Shown: positions 8,943 to 19,862, counted from the stretch's first letter. The stretch is DNA of 64,000 nucleotides from Blastobasis lacticolella (GCA_905147135.1 LR990061.1:4440026-4504025); one strand, 5' to 3'. The notes: generated by a model not told the origin, from the sequence alone. A program made the numbers and translations.

Positions 8943-11900
8943 CTCCTTATTTATTTATATTCTTAAGTCTAAATTTTTTACAATATATATGAAAAATAAA
9001 TATTATAAAAAACCTAAACCTAGAGTACCACCAGCACCGGGGCGAGGCCCAAGCTACCGGCGGTTAGGGCTGCAGAGACAGGAACCTCCTGACAATACGC
9101 GCCGTCTCCAAGAGAACCGCTTTCTGAATCTGGCCCTTGACCCAACCATCTAGCGAGAGACTCTTGAGATGTTGGTCGAGGCTCTTCGCTATGAGACCGT
9201 TCACTGAAACGACTATCGGAACAATGATCGTCGAATCAACATCCCACATGGCGGTCACCTCGTGAGCCAAGTCAAGGTACTTACACTGTTTGTCCTTCTC
9301 GGCCTTCACAAGGTTTCCGTCATGCGGGATGGTGACATCGACGAGCACTGCTCGGCGCTTCGATCGATCTGTGAGCACGATATCAGGTCTATTAGCTACA
9401 ATAGTCCTGTCCGTGATCACAGATCGATCCCAATAGAGTGTGGCAAGACCATTTTCAAGAACTGGCGCTGGCACGTATTTATAATATGGCACCTCAGACT
9501 CCACGAGACCATATTGAAGAGCAAGTTGCTGGTGAATAATCCTGGCTACCAGATTGTGTCTGTGCAAGTACTCACCATTAGCAAGACGACCACAACCGGA
9601 TGTAATATGCCTGAGTGACTCTCCAGGACAGCGACATGCACGACAGATGTCAACCGTACCATCCTTCAGGATATACCTCCGGTAGTTGTTCGTCATGATA
9701 ACCTCGTCAGCAATTGCACAAACAAAACCCTCTGTTTCCCCGAAGAGATCACCGAAGCGTAGCCAGTTCACCGAGGCGAGCAGATCTACATCGGGTCCTG
9801 TCAAGGCCCTGTAGAACCGCCCATGTAGCTCCTTGCTCTTCCATACGTCCTTGCGGTCTATGGTGCTTAGGACCTTTGGTTTGCGCCAGTTCTCGTTTGC
9901 CAAGGACAGCGGGGTTAGGCCTCTGTCTACCGCCACCACAGCACGATGCATCCCACACTCGTTGTTAAGAAAGTAGTCTCTAAGACTGCACACCTCACGA
10001 TTGTGGAGGGTCTTGGCGCTTAAGAAGCCACGACCTCCACATTTACGTGGGATGTACAGTCTCATGACAGACGAGCGTGGGTGCAGCATACGGTGTGTAG
10101 TGAGCAGAAGACGGACCCTTCTATCCAGGGCGTCCAACTCTGTTTGAGTCCACCTTAGTATGCCAAAGGAGTATGTGAGCAGGGGCATCACCCAAGCATT
10201 GAAGGAGCGCACCTTGTTGCCACCCGACAAAAGACTATTAAGTACTTTTGTTAGGCGACAGAAGAAACGCTCCTTCACTGCCTGTTTTACACCCTCGTCC
10301 ACGATACCCAAAGACTGTGACATTCCAAGGTATTTGTAAGTTTCGGCTTCAGAGAGAGATCTGAAAGACATTGTCTCAGAAAGTTGCAAATTTGTTGTAT
10401 TTGCAACTTTCCCCCGCTGCACATGCATGACCGCACACTTATCTGCACCAAACTCCATTCTGATGGCATTACTAAAAATTTCGGTTATTTTCAATAACTC
10501 CATCAGATCCTGGCGTTTTGGTGCAAACAACTTGAGGTCATCCATGTACAACAGATGTGAGATGACCTCGCCCTCTCTTCGAAGCCGGCAGCCCAGCTCT
10601 GAATGCTTAAGCAATGTGCTAAGCGGATTCAAAGCTAAGCAAAACCACAGTGGACTCAAACTGTCGCCCTGAAAAATTCCTCTCTCTATCCTTATAAAGT
10701 CCTGGGGAGGAGAATGATCAACTCCGCCTACTGGTTGACTAAGGACTGTGATCCACTGCCTCATACATGCATCTAAAAAAGATCTCAAAGTTGCATTGAT
10801 CTTATACAACTCCAAGACCCGTCTCAGCCATGAGTGAGGCACCGAATCATAGGCCTTCTTATAGTCGATCCAGGCAGCCGAGAGGGACCCCCTGCTCCGC
10901 CGGACTTGTTGGCATATGGTCATGTCTATGAGGAGGAGCTCTTTAGTACCACGAGACCCAACCCTACATCCATTTTGTGACATTGCTAAAATATTATTTT
11001 CAATAATGTGGTTATTAATTTTCTTTCTCAAAATGGATGTAAGGAGCTTGTATAGCGTAGGCAAGCACGTGATGGGTCTATAGTTTTTCGCTTCTGTGGT
11101 ACTACCAGACTTATAGAGCAGAAAGGTAATACCGGTTGTAAATAAAGTTGGTAGGGAACCATGCTCAAGGGCTTCTTGAAATTGTGTTGCCAAGCGTTCA
11201 TGTGAGCATCTAAACCATTTTATCCAGAAGTTGTGTAATCCATCCGGCCCAGGACATTTCCAATTCTGAGCCGTATCGATCGCACAACTTACATCCTCTG
11301 GGCAGATGGAAACCGCTGCCATAGGCTCGATGATCTCACATTCGCGCTTGACAACATTCATCCAGTCGCCCTCCGAGTGTTCGACAGGAACCGACCAAAT
11401 ACTACGCCAAAAATTATTTGAGGCAGAAGCATCGGGCAGGCTCCCGTCGGAACCACTTTCATTGGTTCCCTCCCACTTGCGGTATACCTTTCTCTGGTCA
11501 CTTTGAAAGAGACGATTGAGCCGGAATCGATCCACACGCTCTCTGTAGCGACGAATGCGATTTGCCCACGCACAAACTTTCTGCTTCAAAAAATCGATGC
11601 GCTCTGTAGCACAGGCCATATAGTCGCGTGAACTGATTCCAGTCCCAGCGAAGGCCTGGTCAACAAAGCGCATGACTCGAGGACGATTGTTGCCCTCTTT
11701 GAAGCAGATAAGCTTCGCAATGAGAGTCCTAAACGTGTTAATACGCCGCTCGATCCGCTTTTGCCATGCAGGTGCGCCCCCGGCGACCCGCGGAGCTCGG
11801 TCGGCGTCCGAAAACTTGACGCGAGCAACGCGGCACGCCGTGATAGCACCACAATACATGATCGAGTGCGTATCAACTAAATTATCACTAGCCCGTATGT

Positions 11901-12936
11901 ATGAGTCTAGCAATACGTTTATGGCTCCCATTAACGCAAGGTTGCGTCTATTAGTGGGCAAACGAGGCAATCGTGGCCTAGAGTTGGGTGCGAAGCGATA
12001 CCGTGCAATCGTCTCCTCCAAAGTCCTCCTCACATACTCATTGGTTTCAGTGCTTACGCTACTCACGTTCGTACAGTCCTCTACGCCGACAGTGGCATCA
12101 GTCCGCGGTACCCGCGGTGCCGGGCTAGGTGACACCTGAGGCGGTGACGTAGCTGGCAGACTCATGGTCGAAATGGGAACTGCACGAACTGGTAGCGATT
12201 CCAAGCGCAGCCGATCAAGTACAGAGTCATCCAACCGTTTTAGACGTTGGATGGCCCGCACCTGATCTGATAGTCTTTGAGCGGTCACATCGATGGCTGG
12301 TTCAAGCACCTGAAACAGAGGCAACATCCGGTCACGGTACGCAGACAGGTTGGTTCCCCCCTCTGTAGCCCCATAATAGGCTCGCATGACATTTTCATTT
12401 ATGGACTGGGTCCATCGCATGCGACGCACTACACTACCGGTAGCGGGGGCCATTGGCGGGGCAGGTCGCCCCGTAGGCCCCAAGCGTGCCGGCAGTGGTC
12501 TTCCACGACGCGCAGGTGGTGGCGGCGGCGCAGCAGACAACCCGCGCTCGTCGCTCGACTCGCTGGTATCGGACGCGGTGGTAAATTCATCGTTCGATGA
12601 CGATGGCGAGGAGCTGACGGGAGCGGGCGTAGGTGGTGGTTGTGCGTTCACTGTTTGGTTTTTCCGCTTGCTCCTCGTTATCATTTTTCTAGTTTTGGTT
12701 TGTTTTGTAGCATTATTGGTTATAATATACTCGTATGTCAAATGTCAAAATTGCAGGCAAATAATAAAAATGTAAATGTAAGTCGAAACTTTGTTATAAA
12801 TGTTCTTTTTTCTATTGCGATATGGTACTTAATCACTGAACTTTAAATAATGATGTATATACACGTAAATAATACACAAAATAAAACTGATTTGAAAATG
12901 ACGAGTTGATGTGACAGCGGTTTTTTTTTTTTTTTT
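8943..12936 (-). mobile_element. Full-length R4/Dong-like non-LTR element
   Basis: One long ORF (9064-12741) is flanked by about 195 bp of 5' leader, starting with a 16-base A run on the element strand (12921-12936), and about 120 bp of 3' UTR. TAA repeats (TTA on the plus strand) lie at both ends. R4/Dong-clade elements encode a restriction-like endonuclease, and Dong of silkworm is known to insert in TAA repeats, which fits. No internal stop is seen, so the copy is young or still competent. Confidence 0.85.
9064..12741 (-). CDS. R4/Dong-type polyprotein: RT plus restriction-like endonuclease
   Basis: The ORF has 1225 codons. Residues 1-240 are low-complexity and rich in Pro/Ser/Arg (PPPPARRGRP), a likely nucleic-acid-binding part. 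RT motifs follow: CPGPDGLHNFW near 495, NYRPITCLPTLYK near 550, AAWIDYKKAYDSVPHSW near 625, GIFQGDSLSPLWF near 690 and the catalytic YMDDLKLFA near 733. YMDD rather than YADD is usual for this clade. A CRACRCPGESLRHITSGC knuckle lies near 1030. RPDIVLTDR and AVLVDVTIPHDGN near 1120-1140 give the PD..(D/E)xK pattern of the restriction-like endonuclease. The second Met (MITRSKRKN, residue 20) is an equally good start. I see no frameshift. Confidence 0.9.
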   Translation of the reverse strand: MTYEYIITNNATKQTKTRKMITRSKRKNQTVNAQPPPTPAPVSSSPSSSNDEFTTASDTSESSDERGLSAAPPPPPARRGRPLPARLGPTGRPAPPMAPATGSVVRRMRWTQSINENVMRAYYGATEGGTNLSAYRDRMLPLFQVLEPAIDVTAQRLSDQVRAIQRLKRLDDSVLDRLRLESLPVRAVPISTMSLPATSPPQVSPSPAPRVPRTDATVGVEDCTNVSSVSTETNEYVRRTLEETIARYRFAPNSRPRLPRLPTNRRNLALMGAINVLLDSYIRASDNLVDTHSIMYCGAITACRVARVKFSDADRAPRVAGGAPAWQKRIERRINTFRTLIAKLICFKEGNNRPRVMRFVDQAFAGTGISSRDYMACATERIDFLKQKVCAWANRIRRYRERVDRFRLNRLFQSDQRKVYRKWEGTNESGSDGSLPDASASNNFWRSIWSVPVEHSEGDWMNVVKRECEIIEPMAAVSICPEDVSCAIDTAQNWKCPGPDGLHNFWIKWFRCSHERLATQFQEALEHGSLPTLFTTGITFLLYKSGSTTEAKNYRPITCLPTLYKLLTSILRKKINNHIIENNILAMSQNGCRVGSRGTKELLLIDMTICQQVRRSRGSLSAAWIDYKKAYDSVPHSWLRRVLELYKINATLRSFLDACMRQWITVLSQPVGGVDHSPPQDFIRIERGIFQGDSLSPLWFCLALNPLSTLLKHSELGCRLRREGEVISHLLYMDDLKLFAPKRQDLMELLKITEIFSNAIRMEFGADKCAVMHVQRGKVANTTNLQLSETMSFRSLSEAETYKYLGMSQSLGIVDEGVKQAVKERFFCRLTKVLNSLLSGGNKVRSFNAWVMPLLTYSFGILRWTQTELDALDRRVRLLLTTHRMLHPRSSVMRLYIPRKCGGRGFLSAKTLHNREVCSLRDYFLNNECGMHRAVVAVDRGLTPLSLANENWRKPKVLSTIDRKDVWKSKELHGRFYRALTGPDVDLLASVNWLRFGDLFGETEGFVCAIADEVIMTNNYRRYILKDGTVDICRACRCPGESLRHITSGCGRLANGEYLHRHNLVARIIHQQLALQYGLVESEVPYYKYVPAPVLENGLATLYWDRSVITDRTIVANRPDIVLTDRSKRRAVLVDVTIPHDGNLVKAEKDKQCKYLDLAHEVTAMWDVDSTIIVPIVVSVNGLIAKSLDQHLKSLSLDGWVKGQIQKAVLLETARIVRRFLSLQP

Positions 12937-12952
12937 ATTATTATTATTATTA
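12937..12952. repeat. TTA microsatellite, right side of Dong-like element
   Basis: About five ATT repeats directly border the T16 run that marks the 5' end of the minus-strand Dong-like element. Together with 8927-8942 it brackets the insertion. Confidence 0.75.
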
Positions 12953-13930
12953 TACTATGTGTGTATAGATAAATAAACACACACCAATAGTATTAAAACA
13001 GTTTCGATTGTCAAACTGAAGTGCAATTTTAAGATAAACCTCGTAAAATTTCTCATCATCCTTGAAGACGAGTCCCTCCTTTTTTCAGCAATAACCATTC
13101 CAAAGATGTCCTTGAGCATTTCTCGAAGATTGATTCTCTATTTTTGTATTGAAATAACGACTGTAGCAGCGACAACTCTTTTGTTAGACGGAGGGCTCTC
13201 AGAAGACGGGAGGGCGGGAATATTATAATTGAAGGGCACGATGCCTCAACGAATTTACAATGGACCAAAATTATTTGAGTTGTATATTTTTCAGTTGAGA
13301 AGAATGTTACGTTCACATACAGGGTATACGATATTTTGATACATGATGCTGATATTCCCTACTCTTTTGATGTTAGCAATGACATTAAAAAAAAAAATTT
13401 TATGTTAAAAATCATAATTGAAAACCGTTCGAATCGATGCTAGTGATTCAAAAATAGAGTTGGAGCTGGAACTCTGGAGCTGCATAAAAGCCAGTGGAAG
13501 GCAAGAAGGTTGTGCCATCTTGAAACTTGCATCAGCAGTAAAAGCTGCAGCCCATATTCACATCGGATTTCCTAGTTGGTAGAGTAACAAATTTAAATAG
13601 TTATTGAGATACAAATGTATTGAATTAGAGATGGTACAATGCGAGAATTAGGTCCCTGTTAGCTGGTGTTAATAAGTACAAAGTGCACCCACCCCCTAAC
13701 GTTTTATTGGTTAACTTTATTATCTTCCGATTGGGAAATCAGGCTTTGTAAATACAAAGCAAATGGAAAAAATTACTCATGGAAAGACCATATTTGTAAA
13801 TGAAACCACTGGAACCAATGAAACCACATGTAAGTGGGTCACCTAATGCAAAGCTCCATCAGGTTACCCGCTTGCATGTTTGTCTACCGACCGTAATCGT
13901 ACCTTTTTCTCAAGTATACTAGACATATCT
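12953..13930. other. No gene recognised
   Basis: The DNA is AT-rich. The longest open frame (13056-13316, minus) has no recognisable domain. A short block at 13850-13895 (CATCAGGTTACCCGCTTG) resembles the 3' end of repeat family K seen at 20585 and 52217. Confidence 0.4.
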
Positions 13931-13935
13931 TCGTC

Positions 13936-14213
13936 CGTACCTCACTCAGCGGGTCCCACTGAAAACCAGCGCTTCGGTTCGCACCGGGGCAAAATGCTGA
14001 ATAAGGTCCCTTTTACACATGCATTATACCACTAACACACACCACTTATATACTGCCATACGTATCGACACTGTGCTAGCTTTTATTTGCTTCTGCTGTT
14101 ATGTGCTTTTTTGTTTATTATTATGTGCTTTTTCTTATCTTCTTATGTGTTTTCTAAATTTTTGTGTTGTGGAGTTTCTGTTTGTGTGAATAAATATTTC
14201 TTATTCTTATATA
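13936..14213 (+). repeat. Retroposon 3' end, family R (copy 1)
   Basis: The block ATGCTGAATAAGGTCCCTTT is followed by a T-rich stretch and then GTGTGAATAAATATTTCTTATTCTTAT, that is, a polyadenylation signal and a short tandem tail. Copies with the same core and different tails are at 16928-17170 and 53985-54352. No ORF remains. Confidence 0.55.
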
Positions 14214-14819
14214 TATAATATTATGTCGGGCGCGATCCGGCTTTGCTTGGCAAGGTCCGGCCGTGGTCGTGGTCGGCGTGATGTGGGTGCGCTCCGGCCC
14301 TACATGTCGCTGTGTGTTTCCTTCCTACTTTCCTATCCTCCTTCTTTTGATGTTTAAAAGAGATATTTAATGTCCTAATCACAAAGTAATTTTGTGTTGA
14401 GCTATGACATTAAATATAAAATGTCCTCGACTGTAATGACAAAAAGCATATATTTATTCACAACCAAAATACATATACAAACGTATACAGGGTAAAACGA
14501 AGCCGCGTTGTGTTACAACTGATAAAAGCGGTTAACGTTATGGTCTTGTAAGCCGTGTTACATTGTCATGTGTAAAATGACTCCGATATGCAATCTCTGA
14601 ACAGTATTCTGTTAATTTAATACAATCAGAAGAAATGAAAGTCTTCTTCTTCTTATCGAGTCGATGGACTAAACTCTCACTTATTCTTTATTCGCCCAGT
14701 ATTCGGCGACGGATACAGCGTTTGAACTGGCCTCGAACAAGTCCTCCATGGTACAAGTTTTAGGGCACGCCGAGCATAAAATGAAAGTTGTGCCGGATAT
14801 GTAATTTGGCGGTTTCATT
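14214..14819. other. No gene recognised
   Basis: A GC-richer piece at 14222-14310 (CGGGCGCGATCCGGC, GTGGTCGTGGTCGGCG) stands out from its AT-rich surroundings and is probably a repeat fragment. The rest shows nothing I can assign. Confidence 0.35.
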
Positions 14820-15035
14820 CATATAGACTTTCGGATGCCTTCAAGGCAGGGGCTGTTCCAAGACGGGCATGCTTTATCTTCGGCCGCATTGTCACTTACC
14901 ATCAGGTGAGATGGCTGTCAAATTGTTTTTTGACCGTGATCCCACTTTTGTAGTGGTAGTAGACGTTGAGGAGACCCACAAAAAGTTGGCCTGCACGTGC
15001 ATAGCAGCTGGCTGTGCATGTGTAAATAAATAAAA
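14820..15035 (+). pseudogene. LINE ORF2 C-terminus and tail
   Basis: GATGCCTTCAAGG and, one frame shifted, GACGGGCATGCTTTATCTTCG...CATCAGGTGA correspond to the last residues (DAFK...F.D.HALSSAALSLTIR stop) also seen at 43190-43290, 48450-48522 and, on the minus strand, 49660-49760. A TGTAAATAAATAAAAC tail follows. It is a short 5'-truncated copy with one frameshift. Confidence 0.55.
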
Positions 15036-15519
15036 CTTTGTTTAGTGAAAATTTTTGTAACGAAAATACTTACATTATCCTCTTATGTGGGTTCGAAAGT
15101 AAAAAAAACCGGAATGCCTCACATTCTCTTGTCAGTTTCGCTTTACAGTCACGTTATAATGGCTTAAAACATTCACAAAAGAGAAAAGTGACCGTTTACT
15201 ATAAAAGCTTCGGTGACGGTGAATGGCAATGGGGTCCAACTCGTAAGCGAAACCAATTTCTAAGTTATGAACACTACCCGATGCTCGTACGATGAGCGAA
15301 ACGTGAGGAATATTTGCATGTCATTTTCAAAATTAAATAATTATAACTTCAAGGATCATTTGGCCCAATCCGAACAATCTTGTAAAGCGTCAATTTTGAC
15401 AGACAGCTGGAGTTGTTGTTTGATATTTACGCGGACATCAAGCGTCAAATGATCCTTGTGATGCTGGCTACTTCACTCTGCGAATGTTATTATAATTTGC
15501 ATCTTGACTAGATAGGCAC
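15036..15519. other. No gene; short inverted repeat
   Basis: A perfect 13-bp inverted repeat, CAAGGATCATTTG at 15350-15362 and its complement at 15446-15458, encloses about 83 bp. It could be a small MITE, but no target duplication is clear. Open frames on the plus strand (15038-15295, 15267-15452) show no domain. Confidence 0.35.
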
Positions 15520-15612
15520 GTTTCCTAGTTAACAGGGTCACGGAGGTCGGGCGCCAGTCGCTCCACTGTAATTACCCGTTCTGCTAAATCCTGTATCAAG
15601 GCAGGCCCCGAG
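15520..15612 (+). repeat. SINE-B fragment
   Basis: AACAGGGTCACGGAGGTC and CAGTCGCTCCACTGTAATTA match the middle of SINE-B (compare 54830-54880). Head and tail are missing. Confidence 0.7.
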
Positions 15613-16925
15613 CTGAGAGTACAAATGAGACATTGACACCAAGCTGTGTTACACATTAAACAGTTTCCCTATTATGTTGCTATTCAACAGAAATCCATAT
15701 TTGAAACAGTCTTCCATGTACTACACTACTTTTTTACTATGGATAAAGGTGACTCATCATTAATTTCTTCTGACTGTACGAGAAATATATACGGTAGATT
15801 GTGTAACCTAAATGCGCCTGGTGGTTGATGCGTGTCCACTTATAAATAAATATCATTTATTTCAAGTGTCACAGACTTATAGATTCATTATTACCTTTTT
15901 GGCAAGGCTGGGTCAATTTCTTGAAAAGTCAATTTAGAAGAACGTCATGCCTTGTCTTGAATCAATTTTCCATGGATGTTAACAAACCACTTATACATGA
16001 CTCGCCAATCCGCCAAATCTATATAACAGCCGGTCGATTCTCTAACATAACATCCGTGGGAACAACATGACAGATTGTGGCAAGTTGCCATAGGAACCCA
16101 CAAACATCCATTGAAACATTGTTATCCTGCTACAGCCAATCCTTCATTTCATCGTTGTGATGAAAGACTGCAGATGTGACTATGTGTCACTAATTTGCTT
16201 CAGTATTATAAGCAATAATCACTAAAAACACGTCACTTCTAAGTTTAATATTGAATTGAAATGCAGCGATTGTTGACGTCCATGAAAAATTGATTTGAGA
16301 CCTTATACAAACGTCTGTCTAGTCACCGTGATGCGACCAAACACTACGTGCAAACAACACCCTTATGGCGCGGACGCTATTTGATGAAAATAAGCTTTCT
16401 GTCATTAGCATAGAACCGATAATCGCATAAGCATTTGCGACAACACAGGCAGAAATCCCTTACGTCTGTGTGGGCGCCTCCAGAGAAGTTTCTAAACTTC
16501 ATGGGAACTCCGTCAACTCAGAGACTTAATTAAAAATACTTTCCAACATGAGCGCACGGGGTTCAGGGGAGCAAATGCAAAATTCCCAATACCAAGAATC
16601 TCTGACCAAAACTCCGAGTGTTTTAACAAATTAAATCTGTTTCGGTTTCTACCTTCCGTTCGTATCTAGTAAAACCATTAATTAAATTTCTCAAACAGAT
16701 TCAACTTGGTAATCCGATTAGCGAGGCAAGAAATGAGCTCTATCGTTATTCTGCACATTTTAAATGAAATTGTTAGTTATTTGGGTGGTAGAATAAATAA
16801 ATTGCTTTTTCTTCTAATCCTACTAATTTATTTCTACTACACCTAAATGCCGGAGTTTATAAGGATGGATGTTCGGATGTTTGTTGCTGCTGTACGCAAA
16901 AACTACTGAACATATTTCAATAAAA
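15613..16925. other. No gene recognised
   Basis: About 1.3 kb of AT-rich DNA with only short frames. I see no repeat family shared with the rest of the window. This is one of the longer stretches that could hold unique sequence or non-coding exons I cannot detect. Confidence 0.4.
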
Positions 16926-16927
16926 TT

Positions 16928-17170
16928 TGTGGGTCCCGCGGAAGACCAGCGCCGCGGCTTTGGCCACGGCTCATGCTGAGCGAGGTCCCTTTATCGACCG
17001 GAAGGGCCACAGCACGGCAATGCCAAAGTGTGTAATTGTAAAAATTATGGAATTTTATTTTCTGATTTATTATTGTTTTGATTTGATTTGATTTTGTATA
17101 ATTGTGTGTAATTTTTGTGTTTCAATGTTGTGTTGGGGCGTCCAGTGGATAATAAATGATTTATTTATTT
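16928..17170 (+). repeat. Retroposon 3' end, family R (copy 2)
   Basis: GGGTCCCGCGGAAGACCAGC and CATGCTGAGCGAGGTCCCTT match the core of the 13936 and 53985 copies. The end is GGATAATAAATGATTTATTTATTTA, a polyadenylation signal with a TTTA tail. No ORF. Confidence 0.6.
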
Positions 17171-17300
17171 AAAATTTAGGGAGGTATAATAATTTTACTG
17201 AATTTATGTAAATGGTGGATAATTACATAAGATTAATTTCAGACAATACTCTTATAATAGTAGTTTATGCAACCATCATATAAAAGGGGGTATTAAAGAA

Positions 17301-17512
17301 ATAAATATTCGTGGACAAATTCACACAGCGCCATCTAGCCCCAAACTAAGCAAAGCTTGTACTATGGGTGCTAGATAACTGATATACTACTTAAATATTT
17401 TTTAATACGTACTTAATATACATACTACACCCAGACCCGTAACCGGCCGGGAATCGAACCCGGGACCTCTTGCGTGACAGACCATGTTGACCATTAACCC
17501 ACTCAGGTCATC
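17301..17512 (-). repeat. SINE-A (tRNA-derived)
   Basis: On the minus strand: head TGACCTGAGTGGGTTAATGG, B-box GGTCCCGGGTTCGATTCCC, then a body containing ACCCATAGTACAAGC and GGGGCTAGATGGCGCTGTG. The internal promoter marks a pol III retroposon. Copies: 18697-18945, 52915-53350, 58312-58570 and 59930-60135. Confidence 0.8.
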
Positions 17513-18406
17513 AAACATGAGTGTCTGTTATAATGCGAGGCGTAGCCGAGTATGATGATAGTTTGACACAAGTGTGTTTTAATACCTAATTATATGCAGC
17601 TGCATACACTACTTTATCTACACTCATATTTTTATGTTAAAATATAGTACCTATAATTTTCTCAACCTTACTGGAAGTAAGCTGCGAGTCGGTTCTGTTG
17701 TATCTACGCGTAGAGGATATCAAGCGGCGGGAAAAACACTTTACTACCTTCACATTTATCTATTTATTTGCTTGCAATAAGAAAAAACATTTACAAACAC
17801 AAATTACAACAATTAGAAAAAATATTCTGATTAGCGGGAAAATAATTACATAAACAGGAAAATTTAAATTTTGAAATTGTTAAAGACATTTAGATATTCA
17901 GCCTACATTTCGCCGTGTTACGGCGCCCGACAAAAATTTAATAAATAATAGTGTGCATAATGATTAAAAAGTTATTTAACTGCTAAATGCTGTATCGGAA
18001 AGTATTTTTTTAAATATTTTATAGGCTGTCGTGAAAAAAGTGTATCCTTAAACGCCTGTTTTCGAATATGAAATTGGAACATTACGCTATGAGCGTAGAT
18101 AAAATATTTTATACTAGCCAGTAGCCACATTGCCTTACTACATTACTACATACGAAACGCGTAAACGGCGTAATTACCAGTATCTTACTAGCATTTACGT
18201 CAAATTACGTAGCGTACATGAATTAGCGCACGGCACAAAAAGCTGCCACGAGAAAGCTCAAAGCTCATCAGGGATCATTCAAAAAGTGAGTTACTTTCAG
18301 GCGCATCAGTGTGCCGGGATGCCAACACTTGAGGGATCTAAGTCCGCAAATTTTGGAATTGCTCAATTGCATCTAATGTAGATCTCGATAGAAGTCTAAC
18401 ATGGTT
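17513..18406. other. No gene recognised
   Basis: AT-rich with a tRNA-unrelated open frame at 18130-18381 (plus, 83 codons) that shows no domain. Nothing recurs elsewhere in the window. Confidence 0.35.
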
Positions 18407-18975
18407 TGTTTTTTATGTCATACGGCAGGCAAACAGGCAAGCGGGTCACTTGTTGGAAAGTGGTCACCGCTGTCTATAGACATTAGCAATACCAGGAGTA
18501 CTGTCAATGCATTGCCCACCTGTACAACAACGGTACACATTGCGCTGGCACCAAAAAGGCACCCTATCAAAACCACCCTCCCCAAATCCGCACCACCAGC
18601 AGGAACACAATACTATTTAAAATAGTGTTGTTTGTCTGCGGTATTCTGTTGGGAGGTACTTCCCCAGTCTGGCAACTCCAATTCTAACAGGATACGAATG
18701 TGACGACCTGAGTAGTTTAGTGGTCAACATGCTAGTCAGCCACGCAAGAGGTCCCGGATTCGATTCCCGGCCGGGCAGAAATTTAAATGATTAATTTGAA
18801 TTTCTGTCACGGGTCTGGGTATTCTATGTATAATAAGTATATAAGTAGTATATCAGTTAGCTAGCACCCATAGTACAAGCTCTGCTTAGTTTGGCGCAGT
18901 GTGAATTTGTCCACGATTATTTATTTATTTTATTTATTTATTATACCCTACTATGCCCTATCTCTATTAAAAGTA
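18407..18975 (-). repeat. Repeat family K, interrupted by SINE-A
   Basis: Plus-strand reading starts at a T run, then TACGGCAGGCAAACAGGCAA and GGTCACTTGTTGGAAAGTGG, and later CCCCAGTCTGGCAACTCCAA. It matches 52217-52592. The last piece (CCCTACTATGCCCTATCTCT) lies beyond the SINE at 18946-18975. The T run at the left marks the 3' end of a minus-strand retroposon; at 20585 the same 3' end follows an RT C-terminus, so K is a LINE 3' end. Confidence 0.65.
18697..18945 (+). repeat. SINE-A inserted in family K
   Basis: The head GACGACCTGAGTAGTTTAG (A-box side), B-box GGTCCCGGATTCGATTCCC and the body with CCCATAGTACAAGCTCTGC are followed by a TTTATT tail. It splits a K element between AACAGGATA and CCCTACTATG, compared with the unbroken copy at 52530-52560. 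Confidence 0.8.
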
Positions 18976-19744
18976 TTTTGCTACTAATTTATGATCAATG
19001 AATACCGGTGGCATTCTATTGAACAGCCATTGGACTGTTTTCTTATCTGCTCTTCAATCATGTTAAACCTGTAAATGGATTGTGGACTAAAATAGCAGTA
19101 TCTTGATGGATTTTAGAAGGCAACACCAATAAATTCAATTAGAAACAATTACGAAGCTTTTGCAGAATAGCCTATTTGTCGCAATCGTAATAGAATCGCA
19201 ATTAAGTGGCACGTGATTTTTTTTTTAATATTATCATAATATTAGCAGACTTGGGCCCCTTCTACGTCGCGGTATCATTTGTGAACGAACCGCTTCTGTA
19301 AAGTTTTTCAGGTCGTTAGTGTTGTTTCGGGGGTAGAGTTGGCTGGATGTGGTATTCGAAAGAATACTTAAATGTTTGACAAGCACATTTGAGGGTCGAG
19401 TTTCATTTCTTTATGCCATGGAGCAATTATCCAGTGGAGACGAACAGCGAGGAGGCCGCCGTTGTACAACACACATTTTGATACTAATAATTACAAACAT
19501 TTATTTAACTAGCACCGTTCGTACGTATGTTTGTAAGTTGTCCGTCAAAATGGGCAAACTATTAACTATATACGAGTACAATTAAAACCATAGAGCTGGG
19601 CTGATGGAGTCGGAAGGTGGTCATAAGAATTAATGAGTTAATGGGTTTGGGCTCTTTGGAATGGTCCTGATGAGTGAGTACTAACTATACCGCGCGATAA
19701 AAGCTTGTTAAGAAAAAATATTGCTCATTAGGTTGAGTTCAATA
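18976..19744. other. No gene recognised
   Basis: AT-rich DNA. An open frame at 19349-19585 (plus, 78 codons) has no recognisable domain and no support as an exon. Confidence 0.35.
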
Positions 19745-19760
19745 GGTGTGAAGCTCATGC

Positions 19761-19862
19761 TGAAGCTCTTAACGGCCACCCATCCAGTTATCGGCCCCGG
19801 CGTGCGTTGTTTAACTTTTGTTATCGGTCTCGCAAGCACGCTGACCCTGGATGAGGGCCGTT
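19761..19862 (-). repeat. 5S-rRNA-like fragment (copy 1)
   Basis: On the minus strand the order GCACGCTT-GCGAGACCGATAAC, AAGTTAAACAACGC, GGGGCCGATAACTGGATGGG and TGGCC follows the 5S rRNA internal promoter region (box A AAGTTAAGCA..., box C GGATGGGTGACC). Several positions differ and the ends are not a complete 5S gene. It may be the head of a 5S-derived SINE; a related copy is at 44401-44486. Confidence 0.5.

Noticed and set aside
9262..9618. Plus-strand open frames inside the Dong-like ORF (also 11672-12139 and 12277-12775)
   Set aside because: They are the opposite strand of a clear coding region with RT and endonuclease motifs and have no domain of their own.
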